Positions 32,926-44,676 of a stretch of DNA of 64,000 bases are shown piece by piece. Position 1 is the stretch's first letter; the number at the start of each line of letters is the position of its first letter. Source of the DNA: Cristatella mucedo (Eukaryota; Bryozoa; Phylactolaemata; Cristatellidae). The stretch spans positions 2,321,001 to 2,385,000 of the forward strand of contig WPIO01000054.1 in the NCBI GenBank assembly GCA_009760855.2, given 5' to 3'. The notes under the pieces are model-generated. The model was not told the DNA's origin, ran no database searches, and saw only the letters and a program-made list of their open reading frames with translations. The position numbers were made by a program, and so were the translations under genes.

Positions 32926-33861
32926 TATATATATATATTTTCCCGTTTTAGTTATTGATGTGGTATATCGAGCGTTGGAGCCCTCAACTGCCCTAATAGC
33001 TAACGGAAAATGCGAGCGCCGCGTCATTGACGAGCGCACGCTCATGCTGCTAATATACCAATTAATTATGTAATCATTTAATTTACGCCACAATTAACCC
33101 GTGCACGCTACTTCCAAAAGTGCACCGTCGCGGCTTCTGCAGTTAACACGCTTAGGCCGCTCGCAGAGTGCTCGCTCGCAGCGGAGCTGACACGTGACGC
33201 GCTGACACGCGACACGACGCCGCCGTCCGTTCTGAACCCATGCAGCGCTGCTGAACCGTGCTCCAAAAGCGCCGCTAGCAAGTCGCAGGCATCGGCGCAG
33301 AGACTGCGCATGCGCACCGACGGCCTTCCGGCGATTGGTGTGCCGGCAGCACGGCTGGTTTATTTCTGTGCGATAACCTAACCAGATCCGATAGCGCAGA
33401 GATTAGCCGTCGCAGGAGAAGGGACGCACAGATCCGGCGGCAGTTGGAGAATGGAAGCGTCCTTCCGGCGTCAGCTTCGGTGAGAGAGAGACGCTCCTTC
33501 GGTTGCCACGGCTGAGGCAAGCGACCTGCGGTCGGGTGCGGCTTACCCGTACTTGGCTGCCGATAAAAATGGGCGAGCGGTTAGGGATCGTGGGTAGCCG
33601 CGGCATTAGCTGCAACAGCGGCACCAAAGAGGCCAACAACTCCAACATAATCGGTTCTCTCGCGTCAGCGACACAGAACGGTCTATTCGAGAACGAGGCT
33701 GCGACTGGTATCTATCGCTGACGGCAGAGGCTTTTGCTCGGCAGCTCCTGAGGACTGTGGAGCAAAATTTTAAAAAATTATGAACTTTGAATATGAAAAG
33801 TATTATACTTGAATTTATATTTTTTAATTTGAACCTGAAAATTATGGAGCTCGCTTTCATA
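32926..33861. other. Anonymous DNA
   Basis: Nothing is supported. The AT-rich end (33770-33860) precedes LINE pieces. Confidence 0.4.
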
Positions 33862-33961
33862 ATTTTTGCGAAACGACAGCTACTCTCCGGCCGCCGACCA
33901 TGGCACATGCTTACCAGCGATGCTGAGCTGCTACTTCCATGCGACTACCTGTGCGCAGCTA
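33862..33961 (+). mobile_element. LINE-B internal fragment
   Basis: GCGAAACGACAGCTACTCTC, CGCCGACCATGGCACATGC and CTGAGCTGCTACTTCCATGC match 21518-21600 of the LINE-B copy. Confidence 0.75.
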
Positions 33962-34245
33962 GTAGGCAGACTTGACTGTGGAGCCGATGTGATCCTCAAG
34001 CGCAAGGTCACTTGGAACGGGACACCTAGATTTCGTGCAGATGCAACTGGACTGGAGATATGCATGCTGAGCCAATTCTTAGTGCTAAGCTTTCCCATTT
34101 CTTAATTACACTTGGTTTTCGCATAGCTATTACGCTGACTTTGTCATAATTTAATTTGATAATTTTGCTGCCATCCATGTGCGGATGTCAGCAACACATG
34201 CAGCAAGGGAGTGGAGAAAATTTGACGATGTATGGGGCTGAGATG
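33962..34245 (-). mobile_element. LINE-A internal fragment
   Basis: GTAGGCAGACTTGACTGTGG, CTAGATTTCGTGCAGATGC, GATATGCATGCTGAGCC and TTGCTGCCATCCATGTGCGG match the minus-strand segment 12155-12405 of the long LINE-A copy. Confidence 0.85.
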
Positions 34246-36321
34246 GAATAATAATTAATAATATTCCATCCATAATAACTACGATATTATAATAGTATGT
34301 ACTTAATATTATGTTAACTATCATTGTCATAATAATAAGCGCTTACGCGAGTCCTCGTTCAAGTAATACGCACGAATTGGTAGCATTTTCTGTCGTGGCT
34401 GCGGCGAGCGGTGCGAGTCAGAGGGCATTCAACCCCGTTGCGGTACGTAACTTTACGTATCTGTGACAGACTATGACCACCTTTTTGTCGTTAATGCTCG
34501 CATGTGAATATCTGTTCCGCTGCGTGGCGTAAAATGCGCTCTCCTTACCTCAGATTCCTAATAACCTTAATTAAGGCATTTTAAGCAGGTCAACTACATC
34601 TGTGAAATAAAGATGATGTAAACTGCATAATTAGAAAACAGAGTAAATGTCTCATCTCTTCGTGTAATATAGATTAAAGTCGCTCACCTAGAACAGTATC
34701 AACCTTCAATCACTACAGCTACACATTTGATTTATCATTGAACTCAGTCTTTTCACAATATGGCCAAGTTGACTCAGTGGATGCAGTATTTAATATTTCA
34801 ATTTTCTCGACTTTGGCAAAAGTTTTTAGCTTCATGGATCTAGTAAATGCTCGTTCTCGTGAGATACTTAAAAAGCTCAATTAATTGAATTACGGAATAG
34901 CAGCCCACACAGGGAAATACTTTTTTGTAGATTTATCGAAGAGAAACTTGAGTACTTTTCATTACGGAGGTAGCAGACAGCCTCTTTTATGCTCTAGCAA
35001 AACCTGAATGCAGTAGTGCATCGGATGTGTTCAGATTTCGTCTAAAAACCTCCATAAAAGCAGCGGCAAAAGCGGAGGAAATGAGTGTCTGGCTATTGTG
35101 CCACTTTGCTTAAACAGTGCATGCTAGAGAATAGAATTGCTTTCTTTTTCTGGCGGAATGGAATACAACTCAGCTAAGGTGGCTAAGCGTGCATTTACGC
35201 TCTACTTTTGAATATAATCATAACCATCTAATGAAATTATATTAATTGATGCTATATTATAATGATTACAATCGTGTAATTCAAGTATGCGTAGCTCGAT
35301 CTATTCCGCCTCAACGTGGAGATTTTCCTGAAATCGTTCGATTACCGTGCAGTACAAGAAAGGTTTGCTCAGAAGTACTAATTTACGCCACGGCAGAGAA
35401 AGAGACTGACAGCTTTTAACACAGTTTCAGCTGGAAACAAGGAATCGCCACCCATTTCAGGCTGGAACCTTTTGCAGCTGTACCTTGACCTACGAGTTCA
35501 ATTCGCTCCGTGACGGTGGCGCTCGGGACTCAAAATACTCGCACGTCAAATTCATCAATTTCCCCGTTGAAACGAATAGGAACGCCCGTTGATCCGTTCC
35601 GGAACCCCGAGAAAACGTTGCGATGCTTTTTCCCGTGTTTTAAATCGCAAAGTGTACTCATGCGATGTGATTATTGTATGCAAACACCGTGCAATAGAAT
35701 TTACTGCGATAGACTATATTTTTAGTAAGTGTAACGTATAGCATTTACCTTGGCGGCGACCGGACGACTTGAAGATGCTGACGGAGTTGGAGGAGAAAGG
35801 CTGAAAAATAAGTACCTGAATGAATCTTATTCATTTGGTTGTGTCCATTTTTGCCTCGCTCTCCTCACATTCATCTGCGGGAGTTTCAATTAAAAAAAAC
35901 CCATCTAAAAACCCCATCTAATGAGGCCTGTTTCGTCCTCCCCTGCAGAAGTTTTGCGAAACGAGTTAGCAAACTGCCAGCAATCGCACTCCGTCGCACG
36001 CCCAGTGGCTACTTTTCTGGGCGTTTTCTCTTTTGAATAAAATCTCAAACCTTGTCTCACGACGTGATTATTTCCTTTATCTCGCTTGAAGAGATTACCT
36101 CCTCCACGTCACCCGTGTATTGCAAAGCCTCCGTCAAAGAACTGCGGCGTCTGCCGCAGTTCTTTCGCTCCTCCTTCCGGTCAGAGCTCCGCCTCGTGCT
36201 ACCCCGCAAGCGTTGTGCCATCACTGATGGAGACTAGCAGGGCTATGTATCCTTCAACGGCTACGAGGGTAGTATCAAAGGTTTACCTCCTTCCACTGCA
36301 ACGAGGGTAGTATGGATGGTA
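34246..36321. other. Anonymous DNA, mostly AT-rich
   Basis: No gene or repeat family is recognised in about 2 kb, apart from the hairpin at 36136-36165. Short ATG-less frames between 35510 and 36240 were not supported. Confidence 0.4.
36136..36165. other. Hairpin, 13-bp perfect stem
   Basis: AAAGAACTGCGGC and GCCGCAGTTCTTT around the 4-nt loop GTCT. It is not part of a repeat family recognised here. Role unknown. Confidence 0.7.
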
Positions 36322-36537
36322 TGCCACTTACCACATTTGCACGCTGACCCTGTGCATGTCACCCCTAACCATGTTATTCATTTTGTTTGTTTATCAAGCA
36401 TGATTTTACTCACCATTCAATTGCATTTCCCTTTGCAGCAAATGCAAAGCGCCTAGAGAGAGATTGAGTTCTCTGAGGGCGCTTTATCAAGTGAATTATA
36501 TAATAATAATATTAATATTATTATTATTATTATTCTG
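36322..36537 (+). mobile_element. LINE-A 3' end
   Basis: CCACTTACCACATTTGCACG, CATGTCACCCCTAACCATGT, CCCTTTGCAGCAAATGCAAA, the hairpin and an (ATT)n tail. No coding sequence is attached. Confidence 0.92.
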
Positions 36538-36574
36538 GAAAAGCGACCATGACGACGACGAAGCTTTGCAAAAT

Positions 36575-36960
36575 GGCTGCTGCGAGCGCAAGCTGACACT
36601 TCCACTGTCTGGGCTTCCGCCGCTTTGCACCAGCTGTAAGCGCCTGATTGCAAATGCCGGTAGGCCAGCAGGCAGTGGGTTACAGAAGTCAAGACGGAAT
36701 GTCACAAATGCATGGATCAACTTAGACGTGGTATCCTTATATAAACAAGCCCGAATTTTAGCAATGTTATGTATCTGAAAGTAGGCAGACTTGTTTGCGG
36801 AGCTGATGTGGTCGTCTAACGAGAGGTCACTTTGGAACACGACATCTAGATTTCGAGCTGATTCAACAGGAGATGTATGCTGGCAGAGCCACTTTTTGAG
36901 CGTTAGCCTATCCAGTTTCTGAATCTTACTGGGTTTGCCCATAACTAATAATTATTGGAT
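36575..36960 (-). mobile_element. LINE-A internal fragment (post-RT coding)
   Basis: The minus-strand frame gives LTLKKWLCQHTSPVESARNL, SDLSLDDHISSANKSAYFQ and FRLDFCNPLPAGLPAFAIRR. It lies beside, and opposite to, the preceding LINE-A 3' end. Confidence 0.9.
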
Positions 36961-37839
36961 TTGCCTGTTTGCCAGGTAAATATTCTGTGATGCCTAGATT
37001 TTGCCCCAGTAGAAATTCAAGTCAGTCACCGGCAGCACAGCTCTGCGTGCGCGTGCGTTTGCGTGCGCTCGTCGACGCCCGATACGCGGCCACGCCAGCA
37101 TGTCAAGCTACCATGGAACTGGTCTGCAAAACCCATTGAAGGTGAGGTATCCAAGCTAGATCGCGTTCGAGGATTCAGGCTCCTATCCTCGACAAGTGGC
37201 TCCGGACAAATTATTATAATAAATATAAAGAAAGAAATATAAGATAATATAAATAAATAAAAGACATAAAATAAATAAATAAAAGATTCATCTCTCGGCT
37301 CCGGACAAATTATTATCAGCGAAAAATTTCCAGAAAAGCGTCTAGTGCAATTTTGCGACGCTTCTGACAGGTTTCTTCGCCGAAATACGTCACGTGACAA
37401 TTTATGTGCTTCGATAGCTGACTCGATATATCACGGATGAAAGAATGGAATCTCTTTTGGAGAGCGCGTAAGACCATTGAATATGAATTGAGGAAGATAA
37501 ATCTGGAATCGGATTGACAGAAAGAAGCAGAGAGCGAAAGAGGGAGAGAGAAGGAGACACAAGGTTTTTTTTGAGTCCTGCAGCAAGAAATGTCACGCCG
37601 TCGCCTCATGAAGCTGGAAAGTCGATGCTCTTCTGACACTAAAGGAAAGAGATCGTTTAATCGGCTTTAGTTTTTCCTTTGCACCAGCGTTGATGTACTT
37701 TTCATCCGTACATTAACTAGTGCGTACTTTTCACGTCAGTCGATCAGCTGGCGCCAGTGGCAGTGCACGATCTGCCAGAGAACACACCTGCTGCGTCCAA
37801 TCTCCACGAGTCGGGCCGAAGTTGCAACAATCGCAATAT
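36961..37839. other. Anonymous DNA with a short direct repeat
   Basis: GGCTCCGGACAAATTATTAT occurs at about 37199 and 37299. Otherwise nothing is recognised. Confidence 0.45.
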
Positions 37840-38450
37840 GTAATGCAATGTATCTCCGTCAGTAGCTCCACAAAGTCATAGAGACCATGTGGGTGTTGCG
37901 CAGGAGAGTTTTGCATAGCGCACTCACAGCCTGAGCGGCTTTCGGTACGCACTCGGTAGCCAACAGACTTCGCCTCACGCAACAAAGAGAAAGTGGGAAG
38001 CATAGCAGAGTCAGGAGAGCAGTTGAGGTAGTGAGTAGCATAGAAGTAGCAGCTCAGGACCGCTAAAAAAAGATGTGCCATATTCGGCACTTGGAGAGTA
38101 GTTGTCGTTGCGTAAGAATTGTGGAAGCGAGTTCCACAGTCTAGGACCTGCAGAGCTAAAGCTTCTGTCGCCAACTGTCTTTAAGCGGAGGAATGGGACA
38201 GCTAATTTATTGTCCACACAGGACCTGAGGGCGCGAACAGGCTGAAACTGATGCAGCAGTTCAGCTAGGTACGAATGAGCTAGGCCGTGGCGGGCCTTGT
38301 GGGTGGGTCAGCGTAAGAACTTTGCTCTGTATCCTTTGCTCAACCGGCAACCATCCTAGCTCTTTCAGCAGAGGTGACACGTGCTCAAACCGCTGGGACT
38401 TGAAGACCAGCCTTGCAGCCATATTCACAGTCCGCTGTAGTGGCATAGCA
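37840..38450 (-). mobile_element. LINE-B 3' end (5'-truncated)
   Basis: It begins with the terminal ATGTATCTCCGTCAGTAG sequence and runs through GGCTTTCGGTACGCACTCGG to CCAGCCTTGCAGCCATATTC. It encodes the same VGDRSFSSAGPRLWNSLP and LGWLPVEQRIQSK blocks as the 20990-21800 copy, in broken frames. Confidence 0.93.
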
Positions 38451-38619
38451 GCTTTCTATGGCAGCCCAGCCAATATCGTCCCCCCATGAAGATTAGCCGA
38501 AAAGATTTTGCCCTACGACGAGCGTCGACTTTTGATTCGGCTGCTTCTCTATCCTGGCTTTTCACACGGTATCTTGAAGGCACAAGATGAAAAGATGACA
38601 ACGATATAGATTTCCGTAT

Positions 38620-40925
38620 TTTCCTAGGCCCTTGCCGTCGATTGCCATGCATTGCCATCGAATGTACGTTCGCGACTGGTTGAAAGGATGCGGTTGCACT
38701 TTCAATACAGCACACTGTAATACGCAAGAAAAACTGAATCTTCTCCCACCAGCTTTGCTTGTAATTTTAACAGAAAAAACAGATTGCTGTACTGTCTCGG
38801 GCAATTGCTGTCGATTGCCGTGGATTGTCCAAGGTTGAATGCTCGAAAGGACAGCATGTGCGCTAACAGTGAGCGTTATGTGGTAGGATAATTACATACT
38901 CAAATTCAGCCGATTTCCAGCAAATTTGAAGCAGATTGCCCTAGACGCCGGGCCATTGCCATCGATTGCCTTTGTCGATTGTTTAAAAATTTGTGGCTGC
39001 ACGTTTAATGCAGTGTAGTGCAATACGCTAGAAAATTTGGAGCTTCTCTCAGCAACTATCGGTCCATTTGTAACGGACCGTTTAGCGGATTTCCCCGGGC
39101 TATTGCCTTCGATTGCCGTGCGTTGCCGTCGATTAAACGCGCCCATTGGGTGAAAATTATGCTCGCGCAGAGTTACATGTTACGTTAAATGAGAGTTGCA
39201 GTTTCTTACAGCCAATTTTGTCTATTTTGTACGGATTTCGCTATTGGCCCCGACCATTGCTGTGGATTGCCGTGCATTGCTGACAGTTAACGAGCAAAGC
39301 ATCTTGAAAATGCCACGGTTTCACTTTGAACGCAGCGGAATGTTATGTGCGATGAAATTGGGGCTTCGAGCTGCCAATTAAATTTTCCATGAGTTCGGGT
39401 ATTGATCGGGGCCATTGCGGTCGATTGCCATTCGTTGCTCGCGATTTTACGTTCGCGATTGGTTGAAAGATTGTTATTGCTCTTCAAACACAGTGTGCTA
39501 TGACAGGTAAGATAAATTTGATCTTGACCCAGTCACTTTCCAGTGATTTGCGATGGATCATAATGGATTGCCGTATTTGCATCGGTTCATTGCCGTTGAT
39601 TGCCATGGCAGCTCTTAGTTCTCGTCGATTTTCCACGGATTGCGATATTGGTCCCTGCCACTGCAGTCGATTGTCGCGCGTTCTGAAAATTAACGTGAAA
39701 AATAGATTGAAAGTCCTGCGATTGCACTTTTACCACAAAGAAATGTGTGAAATGTGAAATGAATGTGAAATGTGAAATGCCGTGACGATTGGCACTTTGT
39801 GCAGACAATTTGTGATCGACTTGCCACGGATTGTAGTGGATTGCTGCTTCGAGCCGAGCCACTACCACAGATTTCCATGAATTGCCCGAGGTCACGCGAG
39901 TGCAATTGCTTAAAATAATTTGGTTGACTTTAACCAGTGTGGTTTGTAACATGCATTCAAAATTGGAGCATTGCGAAACCAATTTCAGGGCATTTTGCAT
40001 CAGATTTCTGTAGATTTCGGTATGGGACCCGGCTGTTGCAGTTGATTGCTACGCATTGCATGAGAACGCATGCACAATGGAGTGATATTTTTTCGGTGCA
40101 CTGTGAACTGACTATAGTCATATATGCAATGTTAATTAGAGCTTCGCGACGGCGATTTGAGGATGGTTTCCAGTGGAACAGAGTGGATTGCGGTAGTTTC
40201 CCAGGTCATTTCAGGTGATTTCCTCCTATTGCCACAGCGCGAGTATGCACAATTTTTTATTTTACGTGGGTGTGCGCAAAGCACGGTTCACTTCAATATG
40301 CAGTAAGACCTGGAGCTCGGCTCAATCTATTTTTTATTTTCTTCCAGGTGGATTCGGTGGATTGAAGTGGATTGTGGTATTGAGCCGGGCTACTGCAGTT
40401 GATTGCAGCGCATTGCATGAGAACAGCAGTGCCAATGCACCGGAAATTTTTTTTAGTGCAATTGTCGCACAGTGTGCTGTCATATGCAATCAAAAATGAG
40501 CCTTTCGAACAGTATTTATTTAGTTTCGCGGTGGAATGCAGCGGATCGCGGTATTGGCCTGGGTCACTGCAATGTTATTTCAGTGGACTTCGTAAGAACG
40601 CGTGTGCGGAATCGCGCGAACTTTTCTGGATACATTTTAAGTAAAGCGTAGTTTGATAATTCAAACTTTTTGGAGCTGTGCGCAACTGATTTTTGGTGGA
40701 TTTTACGGGAACTAGAATGGATTGCAGTGGATTGCGATACAGACGTCCGGCGTCAAAGCTTATTTGCATAAGTGCGCGTGGGCACAGCGACGTGAAATTT
40801 GGTGGACATATACAATCAAACGCTTAATGCAATATTAGCTAAAATTTGAGCTCTGTATTGCTAATGTCTGGTTGATGTTAGCCAAATTAGAGTGGATTGT
40901 GGTGGATTGCGGTCATTCGTCGAAC
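38620..40925. repeat. Decayed tandem array of about 150-200-bp monomers
   Basis: About a dozen diverged units share the order: GGATTGCGGTATTGG-like, CCGGGCCATTGCAGTCGATT, GCCGTGCATTGCATGAGAAC, ATTGCACTTTAA, ACAGTGTG, TGCAATATGC, CAAAATTGGAGCTTCG. Anchors of the form CATTGCxGTxGATTGC fall near 38631, 38803, 38953, 39101, 39254, 39412, 39588, 39657, 39858, 40033, 40205, 40389 and 40560. No coding sequence is supported within it. Confidence 0.75.
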
Positions 40926-40957
40926 CCCTTAGAATCTGGCCACGGATCACGAGTCTT

Positions 40958-41091
40958 TCTAAGGGCGGCTGATTATCGCGGCCATATTCAGATCAATCTC
41001 AGGGCTTCCCATCCGGTGCGTAAAACCAAGGCTGATGTGGAAGCGGAAGTGCTCCTCTTGCTGACGGAGCTTGGTTGATTCTGAGAGTCAG
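40958..41091 (+). repeat. Left arm of a 1.5-kb inverted repeat
   Basis: AAGGGCGGCTGATTATCGCG, GCCATATTCAGATCAATCTC, AGGGCTTCCCATCCGG and GTGCTCCTCTTGCTGACGGA recur in inverse orientation at 42320-42467. It could belong to a foldback or other DNA transposon; no transposase was recognised. Confidence 0.85.
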
Positions 41092-41825
41092 CGAGCACCG
41101 TAATGGTCGCTTGACACTCACCGTGAACATTAAGTCTTCATGTCTCGGTTCCTCTATCAAGATTTGTGGTGAATTTGGAAAGACCGAATCTTTTCGGCCA
41201 TTGCTCTTAACTCGGAACTGCCGACGACGCGATCTGCAAGCAAGAATGTTATCGCCTCTCGACACCGAGCGCTACAAGCGTTTCTTGTCCGGCGAAGAAT
41301 TCAATTCTGAAAACCGGAGCTCTTGCAAACATCGTATACGGAAACCGATATAGCTCAGACCTGTTTGAAGCTTATCTGTTCTTTGTTTGACCGTAGAACG
41401 TAAGCAGTTACGCACCCATGGGCATCTAGATGCCTATCCCATCAGGCTGGTTCTGCCACGCCGGCGGCAGCTTTAGATACGCCGGCGGCTAGTAACCTGC
41501 TTATTAGTTATGATCGCGCAGACCTTTTGTCGCTTCTTTATTTTAGCTCAAATGAATTCCTAGATTTTATTGCTCTACTGCTAAGCTAGATCCGCGAACT
41601 ATGCATTGACAACAGTAAAGCGGCCCGGAGCCGAAGCACCGACGGGTCGGAGGAGGAGCTCTTCCCGCCTCTCAAGCCTCTCTCAGCGCGTTCTCTCTCA
41701 AGCGTTCTCTCTCCTGCGAGTCTGGACTCTCTGACAAGTCTGCCAAGTTTAAGCCAGAGAGACTCGTGTGCTTATTTTTTATTTTATTTATTCATGTAGT
41801 GTGTTCATGCCAGCCATAACCGCCG
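41092..41825. other. Interior of the inverted-repeat structure
   Basis: There is a palindrome GGCATCTAGATGCC near 41423. The open frame across 41100-41353 lacks an ATG at its start and any recognised domain. Confidence 0.35.
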
Positions 41826-41955
41826 AGCTGGTTTGGTCTAGCGGTTAAGGTGCTCGCCCCCCGACCAAGGTCGTGGGCTCGAGCCCTGAGGCATATGTGA
41901 AGCGCCTGAATAGAGACTAAGTTCTCTTGGGACGCTATACAAATGAATTATATTT
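41826..41955 (+). mobile_element. SINE-2 copy, best-preserved head
   Basis: GAGCTGGTTTGGTCTAGCGG and TTAAGGTGCTCGCCC resemble a tRNA-Glu-like A-box half. GGTCGTGGGCTCGAGCCC is the B-box region. The tail has AAGCGCCTGAATAGAGACTA, AGTTCTCTTGGGACGCTATA and CAAATGAATTATA. It is inserted between the two arms of the inverted repeat. Confidence 0.93.
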
Positions 41956-42319
41956 TTATTTCATTTATTTTATATCAGCGGCGGCTTAACTTAACGCTTG
42001 TCTTTGGCATCCAACGTAGAATTAAAAACGTACAATTAACAACGTAAACATTACATTAAAACGTACAAACTAACAACGTACAAATTAAAATAACAGCTTG
42101 CAAATTAACAACGTACAATTAAAAAGAGACTTAATTTCTGAAAGAGGCCTCGATCTGCTCGCCCTGCCTGAAACTTGGCTGAAATTGGTAAACTGCGCGA
42201 CAATTAAAGACGCAACCCCGACTTAGGGTTCTGAGTTACGAGCAACGACAGCGAAGCTTCTGTCTTTCGCAATCTCGCTAGCAATCTCGGTAGAGGAACC
42301 TTGACCTACGTCCTCTTTG

Positions 42320-42467
42320 ATTCTCAGAATCAACCAAGCTCCGTCAGCAAGAGGAGCACTTCGGCTTCGGCTTCTGCGGTCCTGGGCATATCAGCCTTGG
42401 TTGTACGTACCGGATGGAAAGCCCTGAGATAGATCTGAATATGGCCGCGATAGTGAGCCGCCCGTAG
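42320..42467 (-). repeat. Right arm of a 1.5-kb inverted repeat
   Basis: The reverse complement matches 40958-41091, with an additional short segment (about 18 bases) near 42371-42392. By eye, identity is around 85% over the aligned part. Confidence 0.85.
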
Positions 42468-43688
42468 GCGAGTGCTATACATCATGGCAGCTGCCGATCT
42501 GGCCGGCTTTTTAAAGTTAGACCGGCTGGCACTTCCTGACAGATACTTATATAGCCACGTCTCTTAGGCTTAGTAGCGTCGGCTTGATGGAAATATCTAC
42601 CTGTAGACGTCGTAGCGAAGGCGTCAGCCGAGCGGTACTACGATTTGAAGCTGATTGGTCAGGAGATCGGCATCCAGATCCTAACCTTTAACTCTTGCCC
42701 CTGACTCAATAGTACCGCGGAGCTGTAGGGCTTGTCCACCATCTAGTGCGTTCCGGTAGACAGGAAGTGCTCTATCTCCATTCAGATTCATGCAGTAGAC
42801 GATTGTTACTTAGCTGCGTTGGGGCAAAACACCTTGCCTCAGTCTAACTGTGCAGCCTGTGTGCGAAGGCAGCTGCCAGAAGACGTACAGGTAAGTGCGG
42901 TCTATCTTTGATTGATCTGTACAAATGTACCAGTGTACATTGCAATGTGTGTATTTCGCGCGTGGCTTAACGGAGTGCCAACTATACGGACGTCGGGGTA
43001 GTTGAGCCAAAGGTTGGAAACGGTTAGCGGGCTTCGTTTTGATCAATGAGCACGCTTCGCTGCTACTGCCGTGTCTGTCCTTTGAGCTAGCTCGGCGTCC
43101 GAATACTTTACGTCTTGCCCACTCACATCACGGATAGCTACTACGTCGTGACCACTACGTTACGGCTACTCTCATTTCTCTAGCGGGCGTCTCTTGGCCC
43201 GTGGGGCTAGACAGGGCCTCGCATCATGTTACCCAGTGGCCGGCTAGCTAGCTCAGGTACTGCACCGCTAGGTCAAGCAGTTCTCGAAAGTTCAAGACGG
43301 CACTTCCTGGCCAAGGGTCGCCTGTGCAATCTTCTTGCATGGCAAGCGGGTCGAGTACGCCTGGCGCCAGAGCTCGTGTTTCCACAAAAGCTCTCTGGCG
43401 TGGGCGCCGCCTGACGAAAACGAGCTGGTGAGTTACTCGAGGTCAGGGTCTGTAATTCAATTTGACACTCTGCGACCAGGGGCTGTCGCCGGCTCGCTCG
43501 AACCATTTGCAGAGTTACTGGCTCGGCTAAGGTTTCACGGACTTCGAATGAGAGGCCCAAGGTGGTATCTTAATTAGAGGAGGGACCTGGCGAGGGGGCA
43601 AGTTCATGTGTGTGTTAGCAGCGGCGGCATCTGACCTCAGTCGGTAAGAACAGCAACAGCCGTACTGGACAGGCTGGGCGCAGGTGGT

Positions 43689-43786
43689 GGACGCACCAGA
43701 TCGAAAAGCTGACCATGTGACCTGGCGGACGCACCTGATCGAAAAGCTGACCATGTGACCTGGCGGACGCACCAGATCGAAAAGCC
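43689..43786. repeat. 38-bp tandem repeat, 2.6 units
   Basis: Units start at 43689, 43727 and 43765 with GGACGCACCAGATCGAAAAG; the third is partial. Confidence 0.9.
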
Positions 43787-44578
43787 ACGGCCGCGAAAAG
43801 CGAAAAGCCCAGCGTACACCGAGCTCCGCTGAGAACGCTGGCTATAGGGCAGATACTCGACTCGCTGCATGCAGCGAAGTGGTGCTCTGAGATGTGGCTG
43901 CGCTACTGCGGCTGCTGCTGGTCGCGAGAGAGGCAGATCGATTGACGTCGATCGTCCCACCCCCAACCCGGGGCTGACGACGTCATCGAGCGAGCGCCAT
44001 CTTGCGGAGTCGCTTGGGGAGCTTTCGGGGAGAGGAATGACTCCTGCTGCCTTCGCTTCCTTCGTGATGCGCGTGCGCAAGCTTGTGTGCGGCAGCAGCC
44101 TTTTCAGATCCGAGATGCGAGGCAACGCAGCCAAGCAGCTGCAACAAATGCAACCTGAATGTGCTGGTGTCCATATACCTTGTATTGGCACACAAATAAT
44201 AGGAGGCAGCTACGAGATGACTCGTTGAATGCAATCTCATCCGTTCGTCTCGCAGATTCTAGGTGAAACGTGTGCGTTTACGCCAGTCAGTGCCCAGAGA
44301 GCAGTTGCTGAGCAACGGCCCTGAACGTGTCTCCTGACACTCAAGCAGCAGCAATTGCTGCAGTGTTTGAATGCGGAAGCCCGTTCATCGTGGCAGCAGC
44401 GGTCGAGGAGGCTTAGTCACTGCCTCAATAGATATATGGACGTTTGTCAATCGGCTTGCCCGGCGTTCTGCAAAGACTCTTCGAGCCAGGGGTCTGATGG
44501 GTGGCGGCCATCGTATGCTGCCCCGGGAAGCTGCTGCGAGGCAACTGTTACCCCATCGGCTACGATCGGCGTGCTCAG

Positions 44579-44676
44579 CCAAGGTCATGGTTCCGTCCGC
44601 CTACTTCAATGTCATGTGTTCGGTCCTCCTACTCCTTCAAGGTCATGGCTCGGTCATCCTACTCCTTCAAGGTTAG
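44579..44676. repeat. About 30-bp tandem repeat, 3 units
   Basis: AAGGTCATGG, then CGGTC, then CCTACTCCTTC repeats three times with variation. Each unit starts with AAGGTCA or a variant of it. Confidence 0.75.
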
